This document shows positions 26,993 through 39,000 of a stretch of DNA of 64,000 bases, in pieces. Numbering within the stretch: the stretch's first letter is position 1; each line of letters begins with the position of its first letter. Below the pieces are notes generated by a model. The model saw only the letters and a list, made by a program, of their open reading frames with translations. It was not told where the DNA came from and made no database searches. This DNA is from Rhynochetos jubatus (lineage: Eukaryota > Chordata > Aves > Eurypygiformes > Rhynochetidae). A program made the position numbers and the translations under genes. The stretch lies in the NCBI GenBank assembly GCA_027574665.1, contig CM050654.1, positions 34,553,722 to 34,617,721 of the forward strand. The letters are read 5' to 3'.

Positions 26993-29900
26993 AAAAGACC
27001 ATGTTTCATAATCATATATTTCTAAAACTATTAGTGATAGGAAAATTGCTCTGTGCACATTCATAGCCACAGCACGGGAGGTGATCATGATCCCTCCCTT
27101 CTCAATAGTACACACAGTCATCCAAAGGTGTGTAACTCACACTTTTTAATAGATATCTTTTTTTAAAATAGATATGTAATTTTATACCTTTAAAAAGACA
27201 ATCAAATGAGCTTATACAAGCTGCCCAAAATACGGCTGGTGTTAAAATGTGCTGAACATAAACTTCAGGACAATCTCAACTAGCAGTTTATAAGATAATT
27301 ACAGAAATGAAATGTAGCAATTTACTGTAATTTCACCTAACGCGGTATGGACCATAAAGGTTTAAATACACATCCTTTTTAATGTACACTATTAAACTTA
27401 TTTGTAACAGGAAACATTTACAAAACTGCCTGAGGCTCCAAGTATTCCATCCACAGCCACACAGCTCTTCTTTTCTATACAGTAGTTCAACTGTAAACTG
27501 CTCCCCTACTACTCATAAAAAACCAACAGTAGCTTATAACGGATGTTAAATGAATGCTTCTGTAACTACCAGGACGCTTAAACCTACATTTTCTGTGGGT
27601 ATGTTTAACTCCTATTAACTCCCGCCAGACACCCTTTAGGTTTGCCAGTAGTAGCGATGTAGTAGCATGTGTTCACGGTACAGTTTGAGACCAAACACCA
27701 CATACACATCTAACAACAGAATGACAAAACCAGCATGACAATTGCTGCACAAAACCCTAACTTTCTCTCACGGAAAACAGTATTTTTTCTATTTATAGCT
27801 GGCAACGATAAACATGTCTTTGCCAAAATTACCATGCCTTTACTATCTCAAAATTATATTGCTGTGGTAAGACTCTCTGTGAAAAGAAAGCTAAGAGGGA
27901 CTCCTCAGAAGATCCCGTTTAAGCCTACCTACGATGAGTTACGTTACACAAGCGCTTCACGGCCTGCACAGGCTCCCACAGCCGAAGCCAGCTCGGGCCT
28001 AGTGTTAAATGGCCGCTGCCCAGCCCGGCCTGCCCTCAGCCCTTCCCTCCCAGAGACTGGAAGAGCAACTGTACTTTTTTATTACTACACAGACCTCCTT
28101 TCTGGTGTTGATACCGACGGAACAGCAGATGATGGACCACGTTCAATTACAGCAGACAGCTGCAGCACAGCGTTACCAGGTAGGCCCTCTCAGACTGAAC
28201 TCTCTGCAGCTTTCCTGGGAGCTGCCAGGCAGGAGAAGCCCAATCACCATAACCAACAATGCATCTTTAATGCACTTCCTTTTTTTTTTTATTAAAGTTC
28301 AGGACTTCTGTCTCCCACAGGCAGTGGGGAAAAAACAATGTAAGCAGGTTCCCAACCCCTTACAATCCTGCCTGCTCTCCTCATTTTCTTCAGCTCCTTC
28401 TGACTCACTCCCACCTCATTAAATACTAATTACCACAGCAACTTCCTGGCTAGCCTTAAAGACAGTTGGTCTTCAAGGCCTGCATGATGGCTTCACAAAC
28501 CCCCTTGGTGATCCCTAAGACATGAGGATTGCAAGGATACCCAGCCTTTTCACAGGAATACGAAACTTTTATGTCCTACTCAGATTCCAGTTATTATTTT
28601 TCTTAAGTAATAATAATTTTAATAGCACAGTCTAGAAAATATGAATTTATTCTAAATATAACAGTATAAGCTTTATTCATATGACACTTAGCAGAATCCA
28701 ACTGTAACAGAACTAGCAGCTCATACAAGCAAGTGGTGAGGAGACAGTAGTTACCCTCAGAGAACAGTGAATCCCTATTCCAAAGGACTGACTTAAAACG
28801 ACACAAGCTGGACAACTTGATGAATGTTTTCTGTACCAAAGCTTCTAAAAAAATGTACCAAGTCCTCATTATTCAGAAAGTTCTTCTCTGCAGACATGAA
28901 TATTGTTCAGTTTCTAAAAATAAAGCTCCATTTTAAATGCTTCTGTAATTTTTTGCAAGGAGCATATCAAACAGATGAATGGGCATACAGTGCTTACTGG
29001 TACCCACAATGAGAAAGAAGGGGAGCTAGCTGAAGATCTTGGAGACTGGCATAAAAAGGACTTGTCCCTGACTAAGAAGAAGGTACTTGGTTTTAATAAT
29101 TTGATGAAATTTATGAGTTGTTTAAAACTATTAAAATGGAAGTTATGAAACGGTCATGAACACAATATTCTGGTAAGACATTTGCAAAGTTAATGTACAC
29201 TAACATATAAGATTTGATGGAAAGTTAGAAAAATTACTGTAGTAAGGTGAATTCATAGTACAACTAGTATCAGGGACATCTCCAATCAACTTTCTTGATG
29301 TTAACCAATGCAGCTTTTGGACTGCAACATACAAAGATTTAAAATAGAGTAAGCTGCTGTTCTTCAACAATAACATATTTTTAGCCTTGTACTGCTTTTC
29401 AAAATGGTCATAAGCAAAAGGCAGTTAAATAGATTTTTAGACCGTGTATCATCCGCAAGACAGAAGCTGTCATTTTGGAGTATGACAAGAAGATAGAGGC
29501 ATTCAAGAGGAAACATCATAGAGAGCCGTACAATGAGAAGCTTTTGACATCCTACAGTTTCCCCATAACTAACTGCTAACTGGCACATAACAACAATGAA
29601 CACAGATGGAGATTTAAGGATCTAATCTTCTAAATAGGCTCTTCTATTAAAGTAGTTTGAAAAAATACCAACTTTTGAAGATGGTGTTTTATATATAATA
29701 CTATCTATAATGTTCTTATGGATTTTACAATCTAACTCTAATGAATCAGAAAATGGCTGCTCAAAGCGTAATACAATTGCAAGTATTCTCATTATTTAAA
29801 GTACCTTTTTCACAAACCATTTAATTGCACTGTTGCCAAAAACAATCCTTTAGTAGTATGCATTTCTGAATGTAATTTGTGATTGAGTAATATCTCACTA

Positions 29901-32891
29901 AAACACAGCTACAAAGAGAGAAATCCATTATATGGCAAACACACAAAAATGTACACCATTGTTAGAGAACCGAATGCTTCTAACCTATTCCTGCCAAATG
30001 CTGAAGATCACATTTTACCATGAGCTTTTAATCACGACCATCAGTGAATTCAATGTATACAGCCACAGGGAGGTTCTAGCCTAAGAGCCTAACCTTTCTC
30101 CTCTGTGCTTTGTCTCCATTTAATCTGTGTTGAAAAGACACCTAAAAGGAAAGGCAGAACTTGCGTCAGACTGGTTGTATGAAAACAGGCATTACACGGC
30201 ATTACAGAAGTTGCAAGTGTGAGGAAGTGATCACACCAAAATTTTGCAATAGTAACCAGAAGAAAGGCTGAAAGTAAAATCTGCAGAGACTGGACACGAG
30301 GGGGATGACAGGTTGAGGCTGTCAAAGTACGGCATAACTCATTTCAACCCTTCAGCATCCTTCTATGCTACATCCCACTTGCCACTGCAAAACAAGGTAT
30401 CTCAGAGGGAAATGCTAAAAAACTATATCCAGAAAATACACAAAGCAAATATAAATCAAATATGCTGAAGCATTTTTCTCTTTCCTTTTCCAGACTGATT
30501 TCTAAATATATACTTCCCCTCCAAACACAGTTTACTGACTGATGATGAACTGATTCACTAAAAGCATGAAAATTGTTGAGCAGGACATAGCTTTGAATTA
30601 CACAATCTATGGTACGTAACCTCATCTGCCAGTTCTGAGGAGTTGTTCTCTATTTTTGAACAAAATACAGTCTGACATGGATTTTTCACCCTGAAAATCA
30701 AAAAACTACAAAATTGTCTCTGTAATGGCTGTGTTACACCTGAACGTAACAGGAAGACATATCCCAAGTTCCTATTACACCAGAAAGAACATGAAACTAA
30801 CTTCCATTATTTCATATAGAAATACTTTTTATCCCTTGACACAGAAATGCAAGTGCTTACAATACAAGAGTGCTGTTTCCTTTTTAGCAGTATTGGGGAT
30901 ACTGATTTGGGGAAAAGAATCACTTAAAATTAACAGATGTAGTTAGTAACTTAAAAAAATAACCCCAACAAAAGAACCCAAGTATTTCCATACTTTTACC
31001 TGAATAAACTTAGGATGTTTCTTGTAAGCAGCATAACCAGAAAAAAAATCACAGCTTCCTTCCTACAGCTTATCGAGTTGCATAGTTTTATTGTTAATCA
31101 ATGAGGATAAAAAGCCTTTAAGACATAATTTCTCTAGCAAGCACGTACATCCAAGAAGGCAACAAAAGGTCAGAAAATATTGCTGTAACGTGCTGCATTA
31201 ATAAGCCAGGCTTCTGAATTTTCTTAATAGCATTTTCCTGATTTCTTGGAAAACTATTTATGTAAACCACTAATACAATTTCTGCCATGGAAATAATGCC
31301 AGAAGCAGTAAGAGACTGCCTGGTGCAAGCAGGCACACTGATGGGTGGTGGCTATAGCCTGGGGACTAAAGAGTGCCTCTGCCAGGCTTTTGCAGAAGAG
31401 GCAGGTTAGTGAAAATGCAGCATCCCCTTTGGGAGAAAAAATGAAAAACAAACTTTTAGAGACGTGCTAAGCCTGAGAGCTGGAGTTTAACTAAACTGCT
31501 TTTTCTCATAGAAACACCTGCCTGTGCTGCAATTAACCTAGGTGACAAATGGTGCAACGAGCCAAATACAGAAAATATGTGTTTATCTATAAAAATTAAG
31601 ATCAAGAATTCCACCAGTTTTAACTATTTCTGCTGGGTACAGCTCAAAGCTAAAGTGGGCGTTGTGCCATTATTTGTACAGTCTGCAGCAAACTTTACCA
31701 GGTTTAAAAGCTCAGTAGCACCTATGAGCAGAACAGCACTTCGGTGTTTAGCCCCAGACTGTGGTATTTGAAACAGGAAACCCATCAGCACTGACTTGCA
31801 GCAGTGTCTGGTGCTGCCTGGTTTTGTGTTGGGGCACTAAAGGTGGATGATGAAGGATCTTTCTTAGAGGAGCCACGGGACGGAGCAGTTTCTGCTAGCA
31901 CAGCATCTTCTGCAGCCTTGAATGAATCATCTTCCTCTTTTGTCTTTCCTTTTTAAACTGTTCCGTACTGGCACCAGGGCAAAGCCTACAGCGGAAAGCT
32001 CTGAGAAGAATCACAGCCTTCCCTTATTTTGGCAAGAATTTTGGGGGCAGAGGGCGGTAGAGTAGGAAAAGCAAATGTAATTTGCATTGCAGTAGGAATG
32101 AGAACGAGCCTCACTCTGTAGCTTAGATGTAATCATGACAATATCACCTAATGACTCCACCAGCATCTACTTCATTAAACTCTACTATTTGCATTCCCCA
32201 GACGTGACAAGGTGATAAACACAAAAATACAGATAGTTTCACGGTGTACCTCGGGTGTTTCAAAAGACAGACCCAGGATACTTACAATAAAAAACCAGAG
32301 TCTTTCCAGAGTTCTTCACATTGCTGGTCCTGCAACTGGTATTAAATACTACCTGCCTCGGGTTTGCACTGTACTATTTGCAGGAAAGTGACCACAGCAA
32401 TCATTTAGAATTTGTGATGAAATGATTGCATCCATTCCTTCCCAGCTGTTTTTGAGTAATCCCACGGCCTACACAGCAAGAGACTAAAAGACCCACAAAG
32501 TGGCACCGGATAGTTATAATCCATTTGCATAAGTACCTATCATTTCCATCCCTCATGCTCCCTTTACAATTTGCCGTGTTGTAAGATCCTACCGCTCCAG
32601 TTTTTGTCCGAATGACTATGGTCATACAATTACTTTCCCCGGACAATATCTTTATTCATCAAAATGTTGGCGCTTCTTTTCGGAGTCACTGTAAAATGGC
32701 ACTTTCGCAGGAATGCATGACTCACCGTCAGCTCTGTGCATAACGGGCATTTTACAGAGAGAGCAGCTTGTTAGCAATTACCCTGCTCAGAACAGGTGCG
32801 GGATTTGGATTTGGCAACAATCTGTCTTCGTATTTTTATTTCTCTGGGCTGTGCTGGTATGAAAAACTCCACCTTTTGCAGAGCCAAACTG

Positions 32892-32946
32892 AAAAAAAAA
32901 ACCAAAACAAAACAGCCCAATCCAAAACAAATAAAACAAAACAAAG
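32892..32946. repeat. A/C-rich low-complexity tract
   Basis: Repeated AAAAC and AAACA-like units on the plus strand. It resembles an A-rich simple repeat; I see no SINE body next to it. Confidence 0.8.
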
Positions 32947-35900
32947 CCCACCCCTGTCTCAGTAAAAATAAGCTAAAAGAATAAATATGCACATGTAAGT
33001 CATTCAGAGAAGTGTTAATCACCCACACTGGTTATGTATTTTCTTAACCTTGCAAAACAATTTGTGCCTTTTTTCAGACTTCATCATTTTTGTTCTAAGC
33101 TGTGAGGTATTTTTTTTCCCCCTGGCCCTGCATCTGCCCATTCACGAACTGAAGTTGGGTCATCTTTTGTATTTTGGAACAGCTCTGTCAACACCCTTGG
33201 TTAGTACTCACAAAAAAGGACAGAAACATTTATGAAAACTACTGAATGCATACGGCGAGCATTAAGAATGCATTTCACACCTTCCAACTCACTGTGCAGT
33301 GAGTACCATTTACACAAACACAACGAGCGAGCTATTACACTAGGCAAACACGTGAAAACCCAGCTTCTGAAGCGTTCTCCCGAAACCCCTGTTCAAGGTC
33401 TAATCACAGTAGATGAGTTTAAAACGTTGGTCGTTATTTATACGCGCAATAAATACAACTGCAGGGAGAAAATGGGGTCAGCACAAGCGATCAAAGCGGC
33501 ATGCCACTCGCACAAGTCAAAATTCGTGGCCATCCACTGTGTCATATGAACACAACAGTACTGACATCTGCAGCACGGCAAAGCCAGGGGTAAAAAGCAA
33601 ACTATCATGGGGCACAATACTTTAAAAAATATGGAAAAGGCAGGTCATGGAAAATACTGCCATAAGGGCAGAGAGAGAGAGCAAGGGAGACTTGGATAAA
33701 AAACCAACAGATTACAAAACTGGTTTATATTTGAAATAAAAACCAGTCATGAAGCAGAGACAAGCTACAGCAGGCAAGGGAATTCCTTTGGCCTCTGGGA
33801 GCTGAGCTGAACGTAACACACTTCTGCAAGCGCTACAAAGCCACGCAGAGTTAGAGCGGCATCAGAGGCACCTTCATGGAGACTCGGTATTTCAAAGTTG
33901 TCCCTTTTTAGCTTGTGTTCACAGTCCTTTAAAGTTTGTTTCTAATAAAGTTTCAGAAGTAAAACTACTGCACTCTTTTTATTTCCAGCCCAGCAGAAAT
34001 ACTTGGAGAATTAAGGAGAAGAACAATGTTCTGGCAAGATGTGCGTATCCTGAGACTCAAATGTATTTATGGACGTGAAAGCTATAGATAACCACCTATA
34101 GGGATTTTTGGAAGTTTCTAAGCAGAACAGCTACTGAACAGCTGCTTTATAAAACAGGTCCATTTGCAACACACATCCAATCCCCCCCTGCAGATCTCAC
34201 CTCCAGACAGATGGTTGCCAAGAGGAGTCACAGACCCCTTGGGATCTCCGAGGCTCACGGCTAGCCCTGGTATGACTCCAGGTTATGTTCCCCGTGTTCT
34301 CATCAAGCCAGACCTCCAGTATTCACACTGTGCTACATCTTCTCTTCCTCACCCAAATCTCATCTTAAAGCTAATGAGATTTTGGTCTGAATACGAACAG
34401 CTATCTCCCTATCTTGAAGATCACCTGCAAGACTACACGGAAATAAAGCAAGTGGTTCATTTCCAGTGAGCCCATGCACCATCAGTACCTACAGGAAATC
34501 AACAACTCATTTGCCATGATTAAAGAAAACTCTTTATGTATTTTACTAAAGCAAGTAATGCCAAGGACAGGAAAAGATGGCAAAGCAACAGGCACAAACA
34601 AGATGCTATTGCAGGTTACTGTCACGTAAGGAAAGGAGGCTGTATCAATACTGGCACAGTCATTTATGGCCAAAAAGGTATTTTCACAAATTCCCGTTGA
34701 TCCAAACTTTAAGGAAGTATCATGAGATAGTAACATATTTCTTCCATTCTTACTATGCTGAAGAAAAATAATCCAATCAAGTAAAATCATCTCTCTCCAA
34801 AAAAAGACATACAACAGTGGATGAACACAGGCTGTACATGGTGCACACCTACAGATTTTTCTACAGCTCTAACAGAGTTGTTTGTTAGAATCTGTCCTTT
34901 TCATTACTCAGAAACTAACTCATACTTTGCCTGATTTGCTTTTAAAATAAAAGCTTTTTAATGTATTTTTATTTCTCAAATTATTTGCAAGGTCCCATAA
35001 CAGACGACTTTTAAAAGTGACATAGACAGCTTTGGCATTAATGAGCGGATCTGCTGGACAACATAACATTACACTTCACGGAAGGTTAGAAGAACAGGAA
35101 AGGTTATTACACTGCACTAGCGTCGCATAAACCAAATTAAAGCTTATGCTACATAATTTTACCATTTAAATTGAATACAGTGCTCCTGTAACACGGAGCT
35201 ATGGACTGGAGCGTAACATTAGACAACTGTTAGCTTAGAAGAACCAAAATCACCTTTTGGAGTTTCTCATTGTTTGGGTATTTGTACACATGCTTTTTTA
35301 TGCCATTTAAAAGTCCTGGAGAATGCATTTGGCAAAACCATTTTTTAGATCAGGGATATTAAATCAGGCGTTGTCAAAATATGGAACAAAATTTATTTTG
35401 CAAATTTATATCAATATTCTTCTATTTGTTCAGATTTAAACAGGAATTGCTTGCAAAGAAAAAAAGTAATTTAAAAATTACTTTTAAAAGGCCTTAAAAA
35501 GCCTTTGAGTGCACACATATATGTACATACATACAGATAAATATTATTCCAGCTAACTTACCTATAAATAAATTAAAATGTAAATAAGCCGAAGAGTGAC
35601 AGTACCAGGAAAGGGAACACTCTAACCTCAGATTTCAGGTGGGTCTGAGCTATGTCTGAGAATGTTAGAGGAGTTCCCAAGGTCACGTGAAAATGGTAAA
35701 CCAGCATCTCTTTATGTAAATATTTGTGAACAAAACTGTAGCAAACAAAATTATTTGGCCAATATCACTGGGCCCTGATTAGGACTTTATAATTTAGGTT
35801 TTCACAGTCCTCTTCATGATCAAGTTACCTGCTTTTCCAAAAACCTGAATTTTATTTAAAGCAGAAGAATAATATGATTCACCAGAAATAAAATACGGTG

Positions 35901-36060
35901 TTCTCCTGCATTTTGTTAGGGGATAAAGACCAGATGGGTGATCAGGAAATTTGTAGATTGGGTACTATATACAGGTAATATAAGCAATAACCCAGTGGAA
36001 CCAAGATCACAGTTTGCTTGAACACAATGCAGGTCCTCACAGCACTGACATTACATTTCT

Positions 36061-36072
36061 CACACACACACA
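36061..36072. repeat. Short CA microsatellite
   Basis: Six CA units. It is short, and is listed only as a possible length-variable site. Confidence 0.75.
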
Positions 36073-39000
36073 GAGTTTATAAAAAAGCATTTATAGAAAG
36101 ACGATGGGTCACCAATGAACTCCTTACATATACTGCACTCAATTAAAAAGCAAATGCAGTACTAGGAGAAAAAAAAAAATCAGGAATTTCTTGGCTGTTT
36201 TACAGGATTCATTGATTTCAACAGCAGACGTCAAGATAATGTAAAAATCCAGCTTTCTTTTTTTTTTTTTCCCCTCTCCAAAGTCTCCTGACCTTAACAG
36301 CCAACTCTATCTACATAAAACATGTCGAAGGCCCTTTATCCGTTTTGCTTCGTGGGGAAGCCACCCAATGATGTAGCAGCTCTTGACTGATTTGTGGAAA
36401 ACCGGAATCCTTCTCGGTGGGACAGGGTGCTCTTTTCTTCTCAAGGTGTTAAGACAGTTCTGCCATGCAGGCATGCCCATCAGCATCTAGCCTAGGAAAA
36501 CTTCGTCAGGGGAAATGGAAAAAAAAATTAGTGTCTTTATTATTTTTGGTTCAACTGGAATACGTTTAAATAGTCCATCACTTAAGATTTTGAGATTTGT
36601 TTCACAAACACATTTTCCAAGTAGCCATGTGAATTCTCTCAGTATGGATTCAGATTTCTTATGCTTCAGTTGAAAAATGTTAAAAGTCTTGAGCAGTGAT
36701 CCTGCTTGGTTCACCTCTGCTGCCAGTTTTTTAATGCAGGGAGGGAGGGGGACTTTCAGAGCAGCGTACTGTACCGGGTCCGGCTGCAATGACGTTCACT
36801 TTCTCCATAGCAGCCCGTAGGGTGCTGCGTTTTGGACTGGTGGCTAAGCCAGCGTTGAGAACGAACCAACATTTTGGATACTGCTGAACAGTGCTTGCAT
36901 GGCATCACGGCTTTCTCTCTTTCATTTTTAACCCCAAGCAGGTAGGCTTGGTGGGGGGGCATGGGATAGAAGTTGGGAAGTGACACATCCAGGTCTGGCC
37001 AGAGATCCTTCATACTATATAATGCCATGCTCAGCAACCAAACTAGGGGGAGAGGATGAAAGAGAGGTGTCTTCCACGTGGCCATGGCTCACAGACTGAC
37101 TGAGCATGGGTCTGCTTGCGGGAGGAGGCGAGTGATTGACTTTGCATCACTAATCTTGCTTTTTCTTATGTTCACGTCTTAGCTGTCTTTATTCAGACCC
37201 ACAAGCTTTCTCGCTTTGCTCTTCCTATTCTCTCCTGGGTGTCCACTGTGGGGGGAATGAGCAGGCGGCTGTGCGGTGCTCAGCTGCTGGACAGGTCAAC
37301 CCACCGCAGGAAAGTATTCCCTCTTCTCACCACACCCTTTAGCATTTAATGATCGCACCACATGTTATCTTCATTTCCTCCCACTGAGATTACATCGTAG
37401 CCACCCCCAGCACAGCAGGAAACTGCAGTCTCTCTGGAACAGAGTCAAGATGCTCCTACTCTCAAGCTCATCCATGTGCTGCTTCTACTGAAAGTTGGAG
37501 AAATGAGTAAATACACTAAGGTGTGCTCCAGCAAAGCTTGGACTTTCTGAAAAACCACTCAAATGAAGCTTTGATTGTAGAGATGAATAAATACTTGTGA
37601 CTTCCTGACTCCTGGTTAAAGTTCCTGCTCCTGAAATAGCTGGGAAGTTCCAGCCTGTAAGGGACATACAGAACTAAGCACAGAAGGTGCCTAGATCTGG
37701 CATTTGTGGAATTGATAGAGCAGGACAAAGAAGAAAACCAGAGGATGATGAAGAAACAGACACTTTATTACTCTGCATGGAGTTCCTACTTCACACAGAG
37801 CTCTTTCCTTAGCATGGCAGCATCAAGAATGCAGAAGAACAATAAACGGTATTACTGCCGTTCATGGAAGGGTGCCCACTGCCCACAGCCTTGAGCAGCT
37901 GGGAGTTAGGCAGTATTATTTTATGCAGTATCAAATAGCAATGGTTGAGTTATTTCTTGTGACCAATTTATACTTTTTATTAAATCAAGACAGATACACT
38001 GCACTGCACAAAAAGAGAAAATAATAATCCAGTTATGTTTCACCACATTTTTTTGGAGAAAAAAAAAATTAGATTATCAAAACAGGCAGAACAAATATGG
38101 AATTAGTAAATGCTGTGGCAATTACAGCCTTTTCTGAAGTGCATAATTATTTTTTAACCAAAGTCACATATACTGCGATACGCTCGTTTCTTACAGACCT
38201 ATGCAAGTGCTATCACTGTCAGAGCAAAACCATTCCCAAGACACATTCCTGCGTAGCAGTTACAGCATGGGAATGACAAGCAGAAACAACAGGAATCAGA
38301 GAAATCAGGTTTAGTGTATTTTTGTAAAATCAATGTAATGGAAGAGCAATGTGATTAAATGAGACACTGAGCAGTACTAAACCAAGAATGTTTTAGGGGC
38401 GCTGTCGTATTCTTAACAAGAGAATAAAAGACCATGCTGTGAAAAGCAGTGATATTGTGAGGCACACCATCATGCTTTAATATTTGTGCCAATAAAGGTG
38501 AGACCATATCAGTGAATATCTTAGAAATTTTGGCAGAAATCCATTCAAAGTAGGAGTCTTGACTTAGGGCAAGAAATGATAGGCACCTGTTCAGAGTAAC
38601 ATCATCTTCCTTTTTTTAAAAAATACATATTAACAATTTCTTTTTTTTTTCCTTGCCTGTTTGAGAGTGGGAAGAGTTACAACTACAAGTCAGTTACACG
38701 CAGCCAGAGAAAGAAGTCAACAGTCTTACCGATGTAAAGGTGGGTACCAGGCCGTTGGCAGAGCTGCTCCACTAAACTGGATGGAAAGTCTGAAACAGCC
38801 TTGCCACTGAATTTTCCATTAATGCAATGAAGGTAATTTGCTGTCTACAGATCCAGTATTCAAAACAGACATTCAGTTCAAAATCTCTCCTTGGCTCTGA
38901 GGTTTATTATAAGAGCCAAATAATTCCTTCAGATCCACTTCAACAACTCCTACTGCAATGTCTGGAAGGCAGCGGACAATATTTGACTCAAATGAAGGTG

